Shown here: piece by piece, positions 54,641 through 63,403 of the stretch
Layout: each line of letters begins with the position of its first letter
How positions within the stretch are numbered: the stretch's first letter is position 1
Assembly: GCA_039197065.1 (NCBI GenBank)
Contig: JBCCUL010000017.1
Location: 62,001-126,000, forward strand
Source of the DNA: JANQPX01 sp039197065
GTDB lineage: Bacteria > Pseudomonadota > Alphaproteobacteria > Geminicoccales > Geminicoccaceae
Direction: 5' to 3'
DNA: 64,000 nt
Position numbers and translations under genes: made by a program
Notes under the pieces: model-generated
The model's database searches: none
The model's input: the letters and a program-made list of their open reading frames with translations, nothing else
Told to the model about the DNA's origin: nothing

Positions 54641-56275
54641 ATGCTGCGCTCCACCCGGTTCTTGTTACCTATCGTCGCTCTGTTCTGGGGTCTCCTCGCT
54701 CTCACATTGACCTCGGCACCGGCGGCAGCAAACGAAGAGCTTAGGCCGCTTATTCAGGCGCTGGCGGATGGCGGCTTCGACGACAAGGCCGAGGCGATCC
54801 AGGAGCTCGCCGCCACCGGCGATCCGATCGCAGCCCGCGTGCTTGAAGTCATGCGCGAGGGGGATCTCTACCAGCGCAAATCCGACGACCTCGTCGTCAT
54901 CACCGAGAAGCAGAAACGCGAGCGCATCCTTTTCGATGCGATCACCGGCGAAGAGCTGGAGACGGTCAAAAGTCGCGCCGTCAGTAAAGTCAAAGTCAAC
55001 AATCGCCTCCGCCGCCAGATCGACGGCTTGCTCGGCGCCATGACCCTCATGAGCGCCGACCGCGGCGTGCGGTTGCGCGCTGCGCGCGCGGTGTTTGATC
55101 GTACCAGCGTCGAGCAGTTGGAACCCGTGCGCGCGGCCTTGGAAGCCGAAGAAGACGCGGAGATCGCCGATATTCTACGCCAGGCCGAAGCCTCGATGGT
55201 CCTGAAGTCCGAGGAGTCCCTGGAAGCAAAACTCGCCGCGGTCGAGACACTCAAAGCCCGCGGCGATCGTGAAGCCATGGCCAGGCTGCGGTCAGCTTCG
55301 ACTGACGACACGATGCCCGAGCTGCAAGAGACCGCGCTCGCGGCCGTCGCCGCCATTGAGCGTCGGTATGAGATGCTGAGCATGGCGCAGAATGTCTATT
55401 ATGGTCTGTCGCTCGGCTCGGTCCTTCTGCTCGCCGCCATCGGCCTCGCCATTACGTTTGGCGTGATGGGCGTGATCAACATGGCCCATGGCGAGATGGT
55501 CATGATCGGCGCCTATACCACCTTCGTCGTCCAGGAGGTGATTCGCCAGTCTGCTCCTTGGCTGTTCGACGCCTCTTTATTGATCGCCATCCCGCTTGCC
55601 TTTCTGATCGCCGGCGCCGTCGGAATCATGATCGAGCGCGGTATCATTCGTTTTCTCTACGGCCGTCCGCTCGAAACCCTGCTGGCGACCTGGGGCGTCA
55701 GCCTGATCCTGCAGCAGGCGGTGCGCTCGATCTTCGGGCCGACCAACCAACAGGTCGGCAACCCGTCTTGGATGGCGGGCGCCGTCGATCTCGGCGGCCT
55801 CACCTTCACCTATAACCGTCTCTGGATCATTCTGTTTTCACTCGTCGTCCTGGCCTTGCTGATGCTGGTCCTGAAGAAGACCGCCTTCGGCCTGCAGATG
55901 CGCGCGGTTACCCAGAACCGCCAGATGGCAGGCTCCATGGGTATACGCACCACCTGGGTCGACGCGATGACCTTCGGCCTGGGCTCCGGTGTTGCCGGCA
56001 TCGCCGGGGTCGCCCTCTCGCAAATCGACAATGTCAGCCCGAATCTCGGGCAAAGCTACATCATCGACAGCTTCATGGTCGTGGTGTTCGGCGGGGTCGG
56101 CAATCTCTGGGGCACGCTGGTCGGCGCGATGACACTTGGCGTCGCCAACAAGTTTCTCGAGCCCTATGCTGGCGCCGTGCTCGCCAAGATCTTCGTGCTC
56201 GTGCTGATCATCCTGTTCATTCAAAAACGCCCGCGCGGCCTCTTCGCGCTCAAGGGCCGAGCGGTGGAAACTTAG
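54641..56275 (+). CDS. urtB: Urea ABC importer permease UrtB
   Basis: About 544 residues from MLRSTRFLLPIVALF. A signal-peptide-like start and a soluble helical-repeat region (residues 30-240) precede the eight-helix permease half (YYGLSLGSVLLLAAIGLAIT, NMAHGEMVMIGAYTTF, VTQNRQMAGSMGIRT). The long N-terminal domain is usual for UrtB. A TTG at 54602 is an alternative start. Confidence 0.94.
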   Translation: MLRSTRFLLPIVALFWGLLALTLTSAPAAANEELRPLIQALADGGFDDKAEAIQELAATGDPIAARVLEVMREGDLYQRKSDDLVVITEKQKRERILFDAITGEELETVKSRAVSKVKVNNRLRRQIDGLLGAMTLMSADRGVRLRAARAVFDRTSVEQLEPVRAALEAEEDAEIADILRQAEASMVLKSEESLEAKLAAVETLKARGDREAMARLRSASTDDTMPELQETALAAVAAIERRYEMLSMAQNVYYGLSLGSVLLLAAIGLAITFGVMGVINMAHGEMVMIGAYTTFVVQEVIRQSAPWLFDASLLIAIPLAFLIAGAVGIMIERGIIRFLYGRPLETLLATWGVSLILQQAVRSIFGPTNQQVGNPSWMAGAVDLGGLTFTYNRLWIILFSLVVLALLMLVLKKTAFGLQMRAVTQNRQMAGSMGIRTTWVDAMTFGLGSGVAGIAGVALSQIDNVSPNLGQSYIIDSFMVVVFGGVGNLWGTLVGAMTLGVANKFLEPYAGAVLAKIFVLVLIILFIQKRPRGLFALKGRAVET

Positions 56276-56276
56276 G

Positions 56277-57428
56277 ATGTTCATAGCCAGGCACATCGAT
56301 CGCTCCGGCTGGATCTTCCTCGCCATCATAGCGCTCGTCGCGGTCGTGGTGCCCGCCATGAATCTACTGGCGACGCCAGGCTCGACCTTTCATCTGCCGA
56401 CCTATGCCGTCAGCCTGATCGGCAAATATCTGACCTATGCGCTCCTGGCACTCTCGGTCGATCTGATATGGGGCTATTGCGGCATTCTCTCGCTCGGCCA
56501 CGGCGCGTTCTTCGCGCTTGGCGGCTATGCGATGGGCATGTATTTGATGCGCCAGATCGGCGACCGCGGCGTCTACGCCAATCCGGAACTGCCGGACTTC
56601 ATGGTGTTTTTGAACTGGCAGGAGCTGCCCTGGTACTGGCACGGCTTCGACTGGTTCCCGTTTGCAGCGCTCATGGTGATCCTCGTGCCGGGCGCACTTG
56701 CCTTCGTCTTCGGCTGGCTTGCCTTCCGTTCACGCGTCACCGGCGTCTACTTCTCGATCATCACCCAGGCGATGACCTATGCGCTGCTTCTCGCCTTCTT
56801 CCGCAACGACATGGGCTTCGGCGGCAATAACGGCCTCACCGACTTCAAGGATATTCTGGGCTTCAACATCCAGGCACCCGAGACGCGGGCTGCGTTGCTG
56901 ATCGCATCGGCGGTCGCCCTGGCCATCGGGTTGGTCATCTGCCGTGTCGTAACCGGCTCCAAGCTCGGCAAAGTGCTGGTCTCGATCCGCGATGCCGAAA
57001 GCCGCACCCGCTTCCTCGGCTATAGGGTCGAGCATTACAAGCTGTTCGTCTTCGTCCTCTCCGCGATGATGGCTGGCGTCGCCGGCGCCCTCTACGTGCC
57101 GCAGGTCGGCATCATCAATCCCGGCGAGTTTTCGCCGGCCAACTCCATCGAGATCGTGGTCTGGGTCGCCGTCGGCGGCCGCGGTACGTTGATCGGGGCG
57201 GCGCTCGGCGCCGTGCTCGTCAACTACGCCAAGACCTATTTCACCGGGGCATTTCCCGAGATCTGGCTGTTCGCGTTGGGCGGTCTCTTCATCGCCACCA
57301 CCCTGTTTTTGCCGAAGGGCATTCTCGGCACGTTCCGAGACTGGACCCGGCGACGAAGACCGAAAAGTGAAACCGTAAACCAGAGGGGCGAGGCGATGAC
57401 CGGTTCAGCGCCGCCGCTTAGCGGATGA
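56277..57428 (+). CDS. urtC: Urea ABC importer permease UrtC
   Basis: A 383-residue inner-membrane permease: LIWGYCGILSLGHGAFFALG, GNNGLTDFKDILGF, SIRDAESRTRFLGYRVEHYK and NSIEIVVWVAVGGRGTL are typical of UrtC. It starts one base after urtB and overlaps urtD by 4 nt. Confidence 0.95.
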   Translation: MFIARHIDRSGWIFLAIIALVAVVVPAMNLLATPGSTFHLPTYAVSLIGKYLTYALLALSVDLIWGYCGILSLGHGAFFALGGYAMGMYLMRQIGDRGVYANPELPDFMVFLNWQELPWYWHGFDWFPFAALMVILVPGALAFVFGWLAFRSRVTGVYFSIITQAMTYALLLAFFRNDMGFGGNNGLTDFKDILGFNIQAPETRAALLIASAVALAIGLVICRVVTGSKLGKVLVSIRDAESRTRFLGYRVEHYKLFVFVLSAMMAGVAGALYVPQVGIINPGEFSPANSIEIVVWVAVGGRGTLIGAALGAVLVNYAKTYFTGAFPEIWLFALGGLFIATTLFLPKGILGTFRDWTRRRRPKSETVNQRGEAMTGSAPPLSG

Positions 57429-58195
57429 CCAGGGCCAACCCGACCCACGAGCAGATCGCCGAGACCCGGCCTATTCTCTACCTTGACGGCGTCTCGGTGA
57501 GCTTCGACGGCTTCAAGGCGCTGAACGCGCTGTCCTTCTACGTCGAACCTGGCGAGATGCGTGCGATCATCGGGCCGAATGGCGCCGGCAAGACCACCAT
57601 GATGGACGTGATCACCGGCAAGACCCGGCCGGACGAAGGCGAGGTCTTCTTCGAGGGCGACATCGACCTGACCAAACAGGATGAAGCCGCCATCGCCAAT
57701 CTCGGCATTGGACGAAAATTTCAAAAGCCGACGGTCTTCGAGAGCCACAGCGTCATCGACAATCTGATGCTCGCCTTGCCGGAGCGGCGCTCGCCCTGGG
57801 CCGCGCTATTCGGCACAAGCGAACGCCTGGATCGACTGGATGAGACGCTCGATACCATCGGCCTCACCGAACGGCGGGACGACCTCGCCGGCGCCCTTTC
57901 TCATGGCCAGAAACAATGGCTGGAAATCGGTATGCTGCTCTGCCAGGATCCCAAGCTTCTGCTGGTCGACGAACCGGTGGCCGGCATGACCGACGCCGAA
58001 ACCGAGCAGACGTCAGCGCTCCTTCGCCGCATCGCCAAGGATCACTCAGTCGTCGTGGTCGAGCACGACATGGCCTTCGTCCGTGATCTCGATGTGCGCG
58101 TCACGGTCCTGCACGAAGGCTCGGTGCTGGCGGAGGGACCGCTCGATCAGGTCAGTGCCGATGAACGCGTTATCGACGTCTATCTCGGCCGCTAA
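57425..58195 (+). CDS. urtD: Urea ABC importer ATPase UrtD
   Basis: A 256-residue ATPase. Walker A GPNGAGKTTMMDVITG, the UrtD-specific GRKFQKPTVFESHSVIDNL, LSHGQKQWLEIGMLL and LLVDEPVAGMTDAE. Overlaps urtC by 4 nt. A 100-nt gap and a small unknown gene separate it from urtE. Confidence 0.95.
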   Translation: MTRANPTHEQIAETRPILYLDGVSVSFDGFKALNALSFYVEPGEMRAIIGPNGAGKTTMMDVITGKTRPDEGEVFFEGDIDLTKQDEAAIANLGIGRKFQKPTVFESHSVIDNLMLALPERRSPWAALFGTSERLDRLDETLDTIGLTERRDDLAGALSHGQKQWLEIGMLLCQDPKLLLVDEPVAGMTDAETEQTSALLRRIAKDHSVVVVEHDMAFVRDLDVRVTVLHEGSVLAEGPLDQVSADERVIDVYLGR

Positions 58196-58298
58196 TGGCG
58201 TGGCCCGTCATGGACGTCGATCTCGCCTGCAGGAGCTACGGATCTGGTGTGAGACCGTCAGCGTATGACGTAAAGAACAAAGGAGGAGGACCGTTCGG

Positions 58299-58685
58299 AT
58301 GATTGATGCAAGCAACCACCAAGCCGATGCGCTAGCGAGGAAATTCAAGTCAGCACCGGACCCGCTCAGCTTTCCCAAAACACTCGCCGGCACCTGGTCA
58401 GCAGGCGGCGACCTGGGCGCTGAACAGGCACGCGACAACGCGCTTCGGCATGTCGCCGCCCTGGACAGCGTGCGCACCGCCCTGCCCTCGTTCTGCCGGC
58501 GTGCGCTTCTATATGCGCAATCCTCCAACTCTGTGCCGGGCATGAGGCTGCTCTTCGGGCGGGCGGATTCCCAGGGTCGCATGGACCTGTTCGCAAGCTT
58601 GACAGCAAGGGTTAAAGATTTCCTTAAGCCCGCCTTCGCGGACGATCGCAGAGTGATGGGCGGCATGCAGCGTTCGAGACCGTAG
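58299..58685 (+). CDS. Small unknown protein between urtD and urtE, contains half of a palindromic repeat
   Basis: A 128-residue protein with no recognised family. A very strong AGGAGGA site 9 nt upstream makes translation plausible. Residues 86-97 (FGRADSQGRMDL) are encoded by sequence nearly identical to the right arm of repeat copies A and B, so the element has been absorbed into the frame or the frame is spurious. It ends 4 nt before urtE, so it may serve to couple translation. Confidence 0.45.
   Translation: MIDASNHQADALARKFKSAPDPLSFPKTLAGTWSAGGDLGAEQARDNALRHVAALDSVRTALPSFCRRALLYAQSSNSVPGMRLLFGRADSQGRMDLFASLTARVKDFLKPAFADDRRVMGGMQRSRP
58556..58587 (+). repeat. Palindromic repeat, half copy C
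   Basis: About 30 of 32 bases match the right arm of copy A (50448-50478 region), and the following bases (GGTTAAAGAT) match the flank of copy B. The left arm is absent. It lies inside the open frame 58299-58685. Confidence 0.8.
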
Positions 58686-58689
58686 CCGC

Positions 58690-59385
58690 GTGCTCGACGT
58701 TCGAAAGGTCGACCTTCACTATGGCGCCGCCCAGGCGCTTCGCGGCGTCTCGCTCCAGGCCGCCATCGGTGAGGTCACCTGTCTTTTGGGGCGAAACGGC
58801 GTCGGCAAAACCAGCCTGCTGCGCGCCATCGTCGGCCATCAGCCGGTGACGACCGGCAGCGTTGACTTCGAGGGGGAGGCGCTTGGCAGACTTGCACCCT
58901 TTGAGCGTGCCCGGCGGGGTATCGCCTATGTGCCCCAAGGGCGGGAGATCTTCCCGCTGCTGACGGTGAAGGAAAATCTGGAAACAGGCTACGCGCCTCT
59001 GTCGCGCGGACAACGTAGGGTCGACGACGAGATTTTCGATCTGTTTCCGATCCTGAAAGAGATGCTGTCCCGGCGCGGCGGCGACCTCTCCGGCGGTCAG
59101 CAGCAGCAGCTCGCCATTGCACGCGCGCTCGTAACCAAGCCGAAGCTTCTGGTCCTCGACGAACCCACCGAAGGTATCCAGCCTTCGATCATCAAGGACA
59201 TCGCCCGCGTCATCGCCCTGTTGCGCGATCGCGGTTCCATGGCCATCCTGCTGGTCGAGCAATATTTCGAATTCGCCCGTGATCTCGCCGACCGCTTCGC
59301 CGTGATGGACCGCGGCGAGATCGTCATGTCAGGAAGCCGTGACCAAATGATCGAAGACGATGTCCGCCACTACCTCGTTGTCTAG
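58690..59385 (+). CDS. urtE: Urea ABC importer ATPase UrtE
   Basis: A 231-residue ATPase, GTG start. Walker A GRNGVGKTSLLRAIVG, signature LSGGQQQQLAIARAL, Walker B LLVLDEPTEGIQPSII, switch LLVEQYFEFARDLAD, all close to UrtE. Overlaps ureD by 26 nt, joining the importer to the urease operon. Confidence 0.95.
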   Translation: MLDVRKVDLHYGAAQALRGVSLQAAIGEVTCLLGRNGVGKTSLLRAIVGHQPVTTGSVDFEGEALGRLAPFERARRGIAYVPQGREIFPLLTVKENLETGYAPLSRGQRRVDDEIFDLFPILKEMLSRRGGDLSGGQQQQLAIARALVTKPKLLVLDEPTEGIQPSIIKDIARVIALLRDRGSMAILLVEQYFEFARDLADRFAVMDRGEIVMSGSRDQMIEDDVRHYLVV

Positions 59386-60250
59386 GCCGGCAGCGCCGCC
59401 GGGCTTGACCTGGACCTCGTCACAGCACGAGCTGCCGCGGGCTGTTGGATGCGTTGATATCGGTTTTCAGCGGCGTGGCGAGAAGACGGTGCTGCGCGAT
59501 CTTTATCAGCAGGGCAGCGCCAAAGCGCGACTACCAACAACATTCGATGGCGGACCACCAGAGGCGGTGCTGATCAATCTCGCGGGCGGTTTGACGGGCG
59601 GCGACCGTCTCCGGCAGTCGGCTAACTTTGAGGAGGGGACTCATGCGATTGTCACCACCCAGGCGGCCGAGAAGGTCTACCGCGCGAGTAAGGGTGCGGC
59701 TCCAGCCCGTATCACGAACAGTTTGACTGTCGAGGCGGCCGTCTCGGAATGGCTGCCGCAGGAGACGATTTTTTTCGATGGCGCGCGGCTGCATCGAACC
59801 TTCGAAGCGGCGCTTACCAAAGATGCTCGCTTGCTGGCCTGCGAGGCTACGGTCTTCGGTCGAACGGCCATGGGCGAGACCGTGCATCACGGCTATTTTC
59901 GCGACGACTGGCGGATAACCGTCGATGGCCGCCTCATCTTCGCCGATGGCTTTTGCCTAGATGGGGCCATTCAAGACCAGCTTGATCGTCCCGCCATCGC
60001 AGCCGGTGGTCGAGCGCTCGCCGTTGTACTTTATGTCGGTCTGGATAGCGAGGATCTGATCACCCTTGCGAAAGGCGTTCTGGAGCCCTTCCAAGCGGCG
60101 GGCAAGCGCGCTGCCGCAAGCAGGATCGGCGATCTGATCATCGCACGCTTCATCGCCGCGGATGGGCTGGCGCTCCGCTCCATGCTGGATGCTTATCTGT
60201 CGACAATAAAGCGCGGCGCCGCTGGTGCCCCGAAACTCTGGCGCTGTTGA
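59360..60250 (+). CDS. ureD: Urease accessory protein UreD
   Basis: A 296-residue accessory protein of nickel insertion. It contains LINLAGGLTGGDRLRQ, TTQAAEKVYRASKGA, EWLPQETIFFDGARL and GYFRDDWRI, typical of UreD/UreH. It acts with UreF and UreG on apo-urease. ATG lies inside urtE. Confidence 0.94.
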   Translation: MSATTSLSRPAAPPGLTWTSSQHELPRAVGCVDIGFQRRGEKTVLRDLYQQGSAKARLPTTFDGGPPEAVLINLAGGLTGGDRLRQSANFEEGTHAIVTTQAAEKVYRASKGAAPARITNSLTVEAAVSEWLPQETIFFDGARLHRTFEAALTKDARLLACEATVFGRTAMGETVHHGYFRDDWRITVDGRLIFADGFCLDGAIQDQLDRPAIAAGGRALAVVLYVGLDSEDLITLAKGVLEPFQAAGKRAAASRIGDLIIARFIAADGLALRSMLDAYLSTIKRGAAGAPKLWRC

Positions 60251-60260
60251 GGACAAACCG

Positions 60261-60563
60261 TTGCAGCTCACTCCACGCGAAAAAGACAAGCTCCTGATCG
60301 CCACCGCCGCCATGGTCGCCCGACGGCGCCTGGAGCGCGGCGTCAAGCTCAACCACCCGGAAGCCATCGCCCTGATCTCGGACTTCGTGGTCGAGGGCGC
60401 CCGCGACGGCCGATCGGTTGCCGACCTCATGGCCGAGGGGGCCAAGGTCATCGGCCGCGATCAGGTGATGGAAGGCGTTGCGGAGATGATCCACGACGTG
60501 CAGGTCGAGGCGACCTTCCCCGACGGCACCAAGCTCGTCACCGTCCATGAACCGATCCGCTGA
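60261..60563 (+). CDS. ureA: Urease gamma subunit
   Basis: A 100-residue gamma subunit, MQLTPREKDKLLIATAAMV to VTVHEPIR. TTG start at 60261 with GAGGA 8 nt upstream; a GTG 36 nt earlier would add a non-family extension. Confidence 0.96.
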   Translation: MQLTPREKDKLLIATAAMVARRRLERGVKLNHPEAIALISDFVVEGARDGRSVADLMAEGAKVIGRDQVMEGVAEMIHDVQVEATFPDGTKLVTVHEPIR

Positions 60564-60572
60564 GGTGTTTTC

Positions 60573-60887
60573 ATGATCCCTGGAGAAGTCATCACCAAGA
60601 CCGGCGAGATCGAATTGAACGCCGGTGTGAAGACGACGACGCTCACCGTCGCCAACACCGGCGACCGCCCGGTTCAGGTCGGCTCCCACTATCATTTCTA
60701 CGAGACGAACGAGGCGCTCGACTTCGATCGCGAACAAGCCCGCGGCCTCCGCCTCGACATCGCCGCCGGCACCGCCGTCCGCTTCGAGCCGGGCCAGACC
60801 CGCGAGGTGACCCTGGTGCCGATCAGCGGCAAGCGTGAGGTCTATGGCTTCAATCAGAAGATCATGGGCGAATTGGATGACAGTTGA
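60573..60887 (+). CDS. ureB: Urease beta subunit
   Basis: A 104-residue beta subunit: MIPGEVITKTGEIELN, GDRPVQVGSHYHFYETN, GTAVRFEPGQTREVTLV and a C-terminal GFNQKIMGELD. It is split from ureC by 271 nt that hold a palindromic repeat. Confidence 0.97.
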   Translation: MIPGEVITKTGEIELNAGVKTTTLTVANTGDRPVQVGSHYHFYETNEALDFDREQARGLRLDIAAGTAVRFEPGQTREVTLVPISGKREVYGFNQKIMGELDDS

Positions 60888-60962
60888 ACATCGTCAGATC
60901 AGACAGCTTGATTGGATCGCCGCTAAGCCATCTTTAAGCCCGTGTTGCTAACGATCGCCACG

Positions 60963-61079
60963 GGTCCATGCGATCCTGGAAGTCCGAGCCTCGCACCAGC
61001 AAGATTTCGGGCGGACGGGTTCCCAGGATCGCATGGACCGGAAAACGAGCCAGACGCCATCAGGTTAAGGAAACGTAAA
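60963..61079 (-). repeat. Palindromic repeat, copy B
   Basis: Inverted arms of 17 bp (60963-60979 and 61023-61039) related to copy A with a paired change: GACCC/GGGTC in A is GATCC/GGATC in B, so pairing is kept. Flank GGTTAAGGAAACGTAAA (61063-61079) is the reverse complement of the copy A flank with two differences; orientation is opposite to A. The surrounding 60888-61158 has no gene. Confidence 0.9.
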
Positions 61080-61158
61080 GGAAGCGACTTTTTCAGGCTG
61101 CGAGGCTGCATTCACACCGCGCTGCCGACTTTGATCAGGGCGAGGAGAGCCTGAAGAC

Positions 61159-62871
61159 ATGCCAGCCAAGATTTCCCGCGCAGCCTATGCCGACATGTAC
61201 GGTCCGACCACCGGCGACAAGGTCCGGCTTGCCGACACCGAACTCTTCATCGAGGTTGAGGAGGACCACACCACCTACGGCGAAGAGGTGAAGTTCGGCG
61301 GCGGCAAGGTCATCCGTGACGGCATGGGTCAGTCTCAGGTGACGCGCACGGACGGCGCCGTCGACACCGTGATCACCAATGCGCTAATCGTCGATCATTG
61401 GGGGATCGTCAAAGCGGATGTCGGCATTCGGGACGGCCGCATCGCCGCAATCGGCAAAGCCGGTAATCCTGACACCCAGCCGGGCGTCGATATCATCATC
61501 GGTCCTAGCACCGAAGCGATCGCCGGCGAACGCAAGATCCTGACCGCCGGTGGCTTTGATGCTCATATCCACATGATCTGCCCGCAGCAGATCGACGACG
61601 CAATCATGTCGGGGGTCACCACCATGCTTGGCGGCGGGACAGGCCCCGCAACCGGAACGAACGCCACCACCTGCACGCCCGGCGCCTGGCATATCGGACG
61701 CATGCTGCAGGCAGCCGAAGCGTTCCCGGTGAACCTCGCCTTCTCAGGCAAGGGCAATGCCTCCCAGCCGGAAGCCCTGGTCGAGCAGATCAAGGGAGGT
61801 GCTTGTGCCCTCAAGCTGCATGAGGACTGGGGTACCACGCCCGCTGCCATCGACTGCTGTCTGGGCGTCGCCGACGATCATGACGTGCAGGTGATGATCC
61901 ACACCGACACGCTGAACGAAAGCGGCTTCGTCGAAAACACGGTCAACGCCTTCAAGGGCCGGACCATTCACGCGTTCCATACCGAGGGCGCCGGCGGCGG
62001 TCATGCACCTGACATCATCAAAGTCTGCGGCGAGGCCAACGTCATTCCCTCCTCCACCAACCCGACTCGGCCCTTCACGGTCAACACCATCGACGAGCAT
62101 CTCGACATGCTCATGGTCTGCCATCATCTCGACGCCAATATCCCGGAAGACGTGGCGTTTGCCGAAAGCCGCATCCGGCGCGAGACGATCGCCGCCGAAG
62201 ACATCCTGCACGACATGGGCGCTTTTTCGATCATCGCTTCCGACAGCCAGGCGATGGGCCGGGTCGGCGAAGTGCTGATCCGCACGTGGCAAACCGCCGA
62301 CAAGATGAAGCGCCAGCGCGGCGCCCTTCCCGAAGAGACCGGCGACAACGACAATGCCAGGGTCAAGCGCTACATCGCCAAATACACCATCAACCCCGCC
62401 CTTGCACATGGCATAAGCGCATATATCGGTTCGGTGGAAACGGGAAAGCTGGCGGATCTTTGCTTGTGGTCGCCGGCGTTTTTCGGGGTCAAGCCGGATC
62501 TCGTCTTGAAATGCGGCACGATCGCCGCAGCACCCATGGGCGATCCCAACGCCTCGATTCCGACACCGCAGCCTGTCCACTACCGCCCGATGTTCGGCGC
62601 CTTCGGCAAATCACTGACCAAGAGCGCCATCACCTTCGTCAGCCAGTCGGCGCTCGCTGACAATATCGGCAACAGTCTCGGACTTGAACGGGAGCTGCTC
62701 GCGGTCGAAAACACCCGGGGCGGCATCGGAAAGTCGGCGATGATCCACAATGCGGCGACGCCGGTGGTCGAGGTCGACCCTGAGACTTACGAAGTCCGTG
62801 CCGATGGCGAACTCCTGACCTGCCAGCCGGCGGACGTTCTACCCATGGCGCAGCGCTATTTTCTGTTCTGA
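61159..62871 (+). CDS. ureC: Urease alpha (catalytic) subunit
   Basis: A 570-residue nickel hydrolase, urea to ammonia and carbamate. HxH in GFDAHIHMICPQQ, carbamylated Lys in CALKLHEDWGTTP, nickel His in HTDTLNESGF and HAFHTEGAGGGHAPD, active-site MVCHHLD and Asp in ASDSQAMGRVGE are all intact. Stop overlaps ureE start. Confidence 0.98.
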   Translation: MPAKISRAAYADMYGPTTGDKVRLADTELFIEVEEDHTTYGEEVKFGGGKVIRDGMGQSQVTRTDGAVDTVITNALIVDHWGIVKADVGIRDGRIAAIGKAGNPDTQPGVDIIIGPSTEAIAGERKILTAGGFDAHIHMICPQQIDDAIMSGVTTMLGGGTGPATGTNATTCTPGAWHIGRMLQAAEAFPVNLAFSGKGNASQPEALVEQIKGGACALKLHEDWGTTPAAIDCCLGVADDHDVQVMIHTDTLNESGFVENTVNAFKGRTIHAFHTEGAGGGHAPDIIKVCGEANVIPSSTNPTRPFTVNTIDEHLDMLMVCHHLDANIPEDVAFAESRIRRETIAAEDILHDMGAFSIIASDSQAMGRVGEVLIRTWQTADKMKRQRGALPEETGDNDNARVKRYIAKYTINPALAHGISAYIGSVETGKLADLCLWSPAFFGVKPDLVLKCGTIAAAPMGDPNASIPTPQPVHYRPMFGAFGKSLTKSAITFVSQSALADNIGNSLGLERELLAVENTRGGIGKSAMIHNAATPVVEVDPETYEVRADGELLTCQPADVLPMAQRYFLF

Positions 62872-63323
62872 TGCTGCGCAGTCTGGAGACCGTCGAGCGC
62901 GGGACGTTCGAGCCGGATGAGGTCGTCGACAAGATTACCCTCGATCTCGACGCCCGACGAAAACGCCGGCAGATGCTGACCGGCGCCGGCGGCACGTCTT
63001 TCCTCGTGGACCTTCCGATCGTGCCTAGCCTCAAGGACGGAGACGGCTTTCGTCTTGAAGGCGGCCAGATTATCGAGGTGCACGCCGCCCCGGAAGCCCT
63101 TCTCGAGATCAGACCTTCAGCCGGCGACGTCGGGCGCATCGCCTGGCATCTCGGCAACCGCCATCTGCCCGTTCAGTTCGCAGGCGACAGCATCTATCTT
63201 CGTGCCGATCACGTCATCGAGGACATGCTCAAGAAACTTGGCGCTGAAACCCGACATATCGACGCCCCGTTCGATCCCGAAGGCGGCGCCTATGGCCACG
63301 GCCACACCCACAGCCATGACTAG
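62871..63323 (+). CDS. ureE: Urease accessory nickel chaperone UreE
   Basis: A 150-residue metallochaperone. Core ends with HLGNRHLPVQF and DHVIEDMLKKLGAE; the His-rich tail GHGHTHSHD binds nickel in this family. Start ATG shares a base with the ureC stop. Confidence 0.93.
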   Translation: MLRSLETVERGTFEPDEVVDKITLDLDARRKRRQMLTGAGGTSFLVDLPIVPSLKDGDGFRLEGGQIIEVHAAPEALLEIRPSAGDVGRIAWHLGNRHLPVQFAGDSIYLRADHVIEDMLKKLGAETRHIDAPFDPEGGAYGHGHTHSHD

Positions 63324-63403
63324 TGGCGGTGGCGCGGCCACCTCGTGGACTCTGACCGGTATGGTCTGGAGCGGCGGTATGCGCCCAAGTCTTGGAGGCG
63401 TTC

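Noticed and set aside
61744..62580. 278-codon open frame on the minus strand
   Set aside because: Antisense shadow of ureC.
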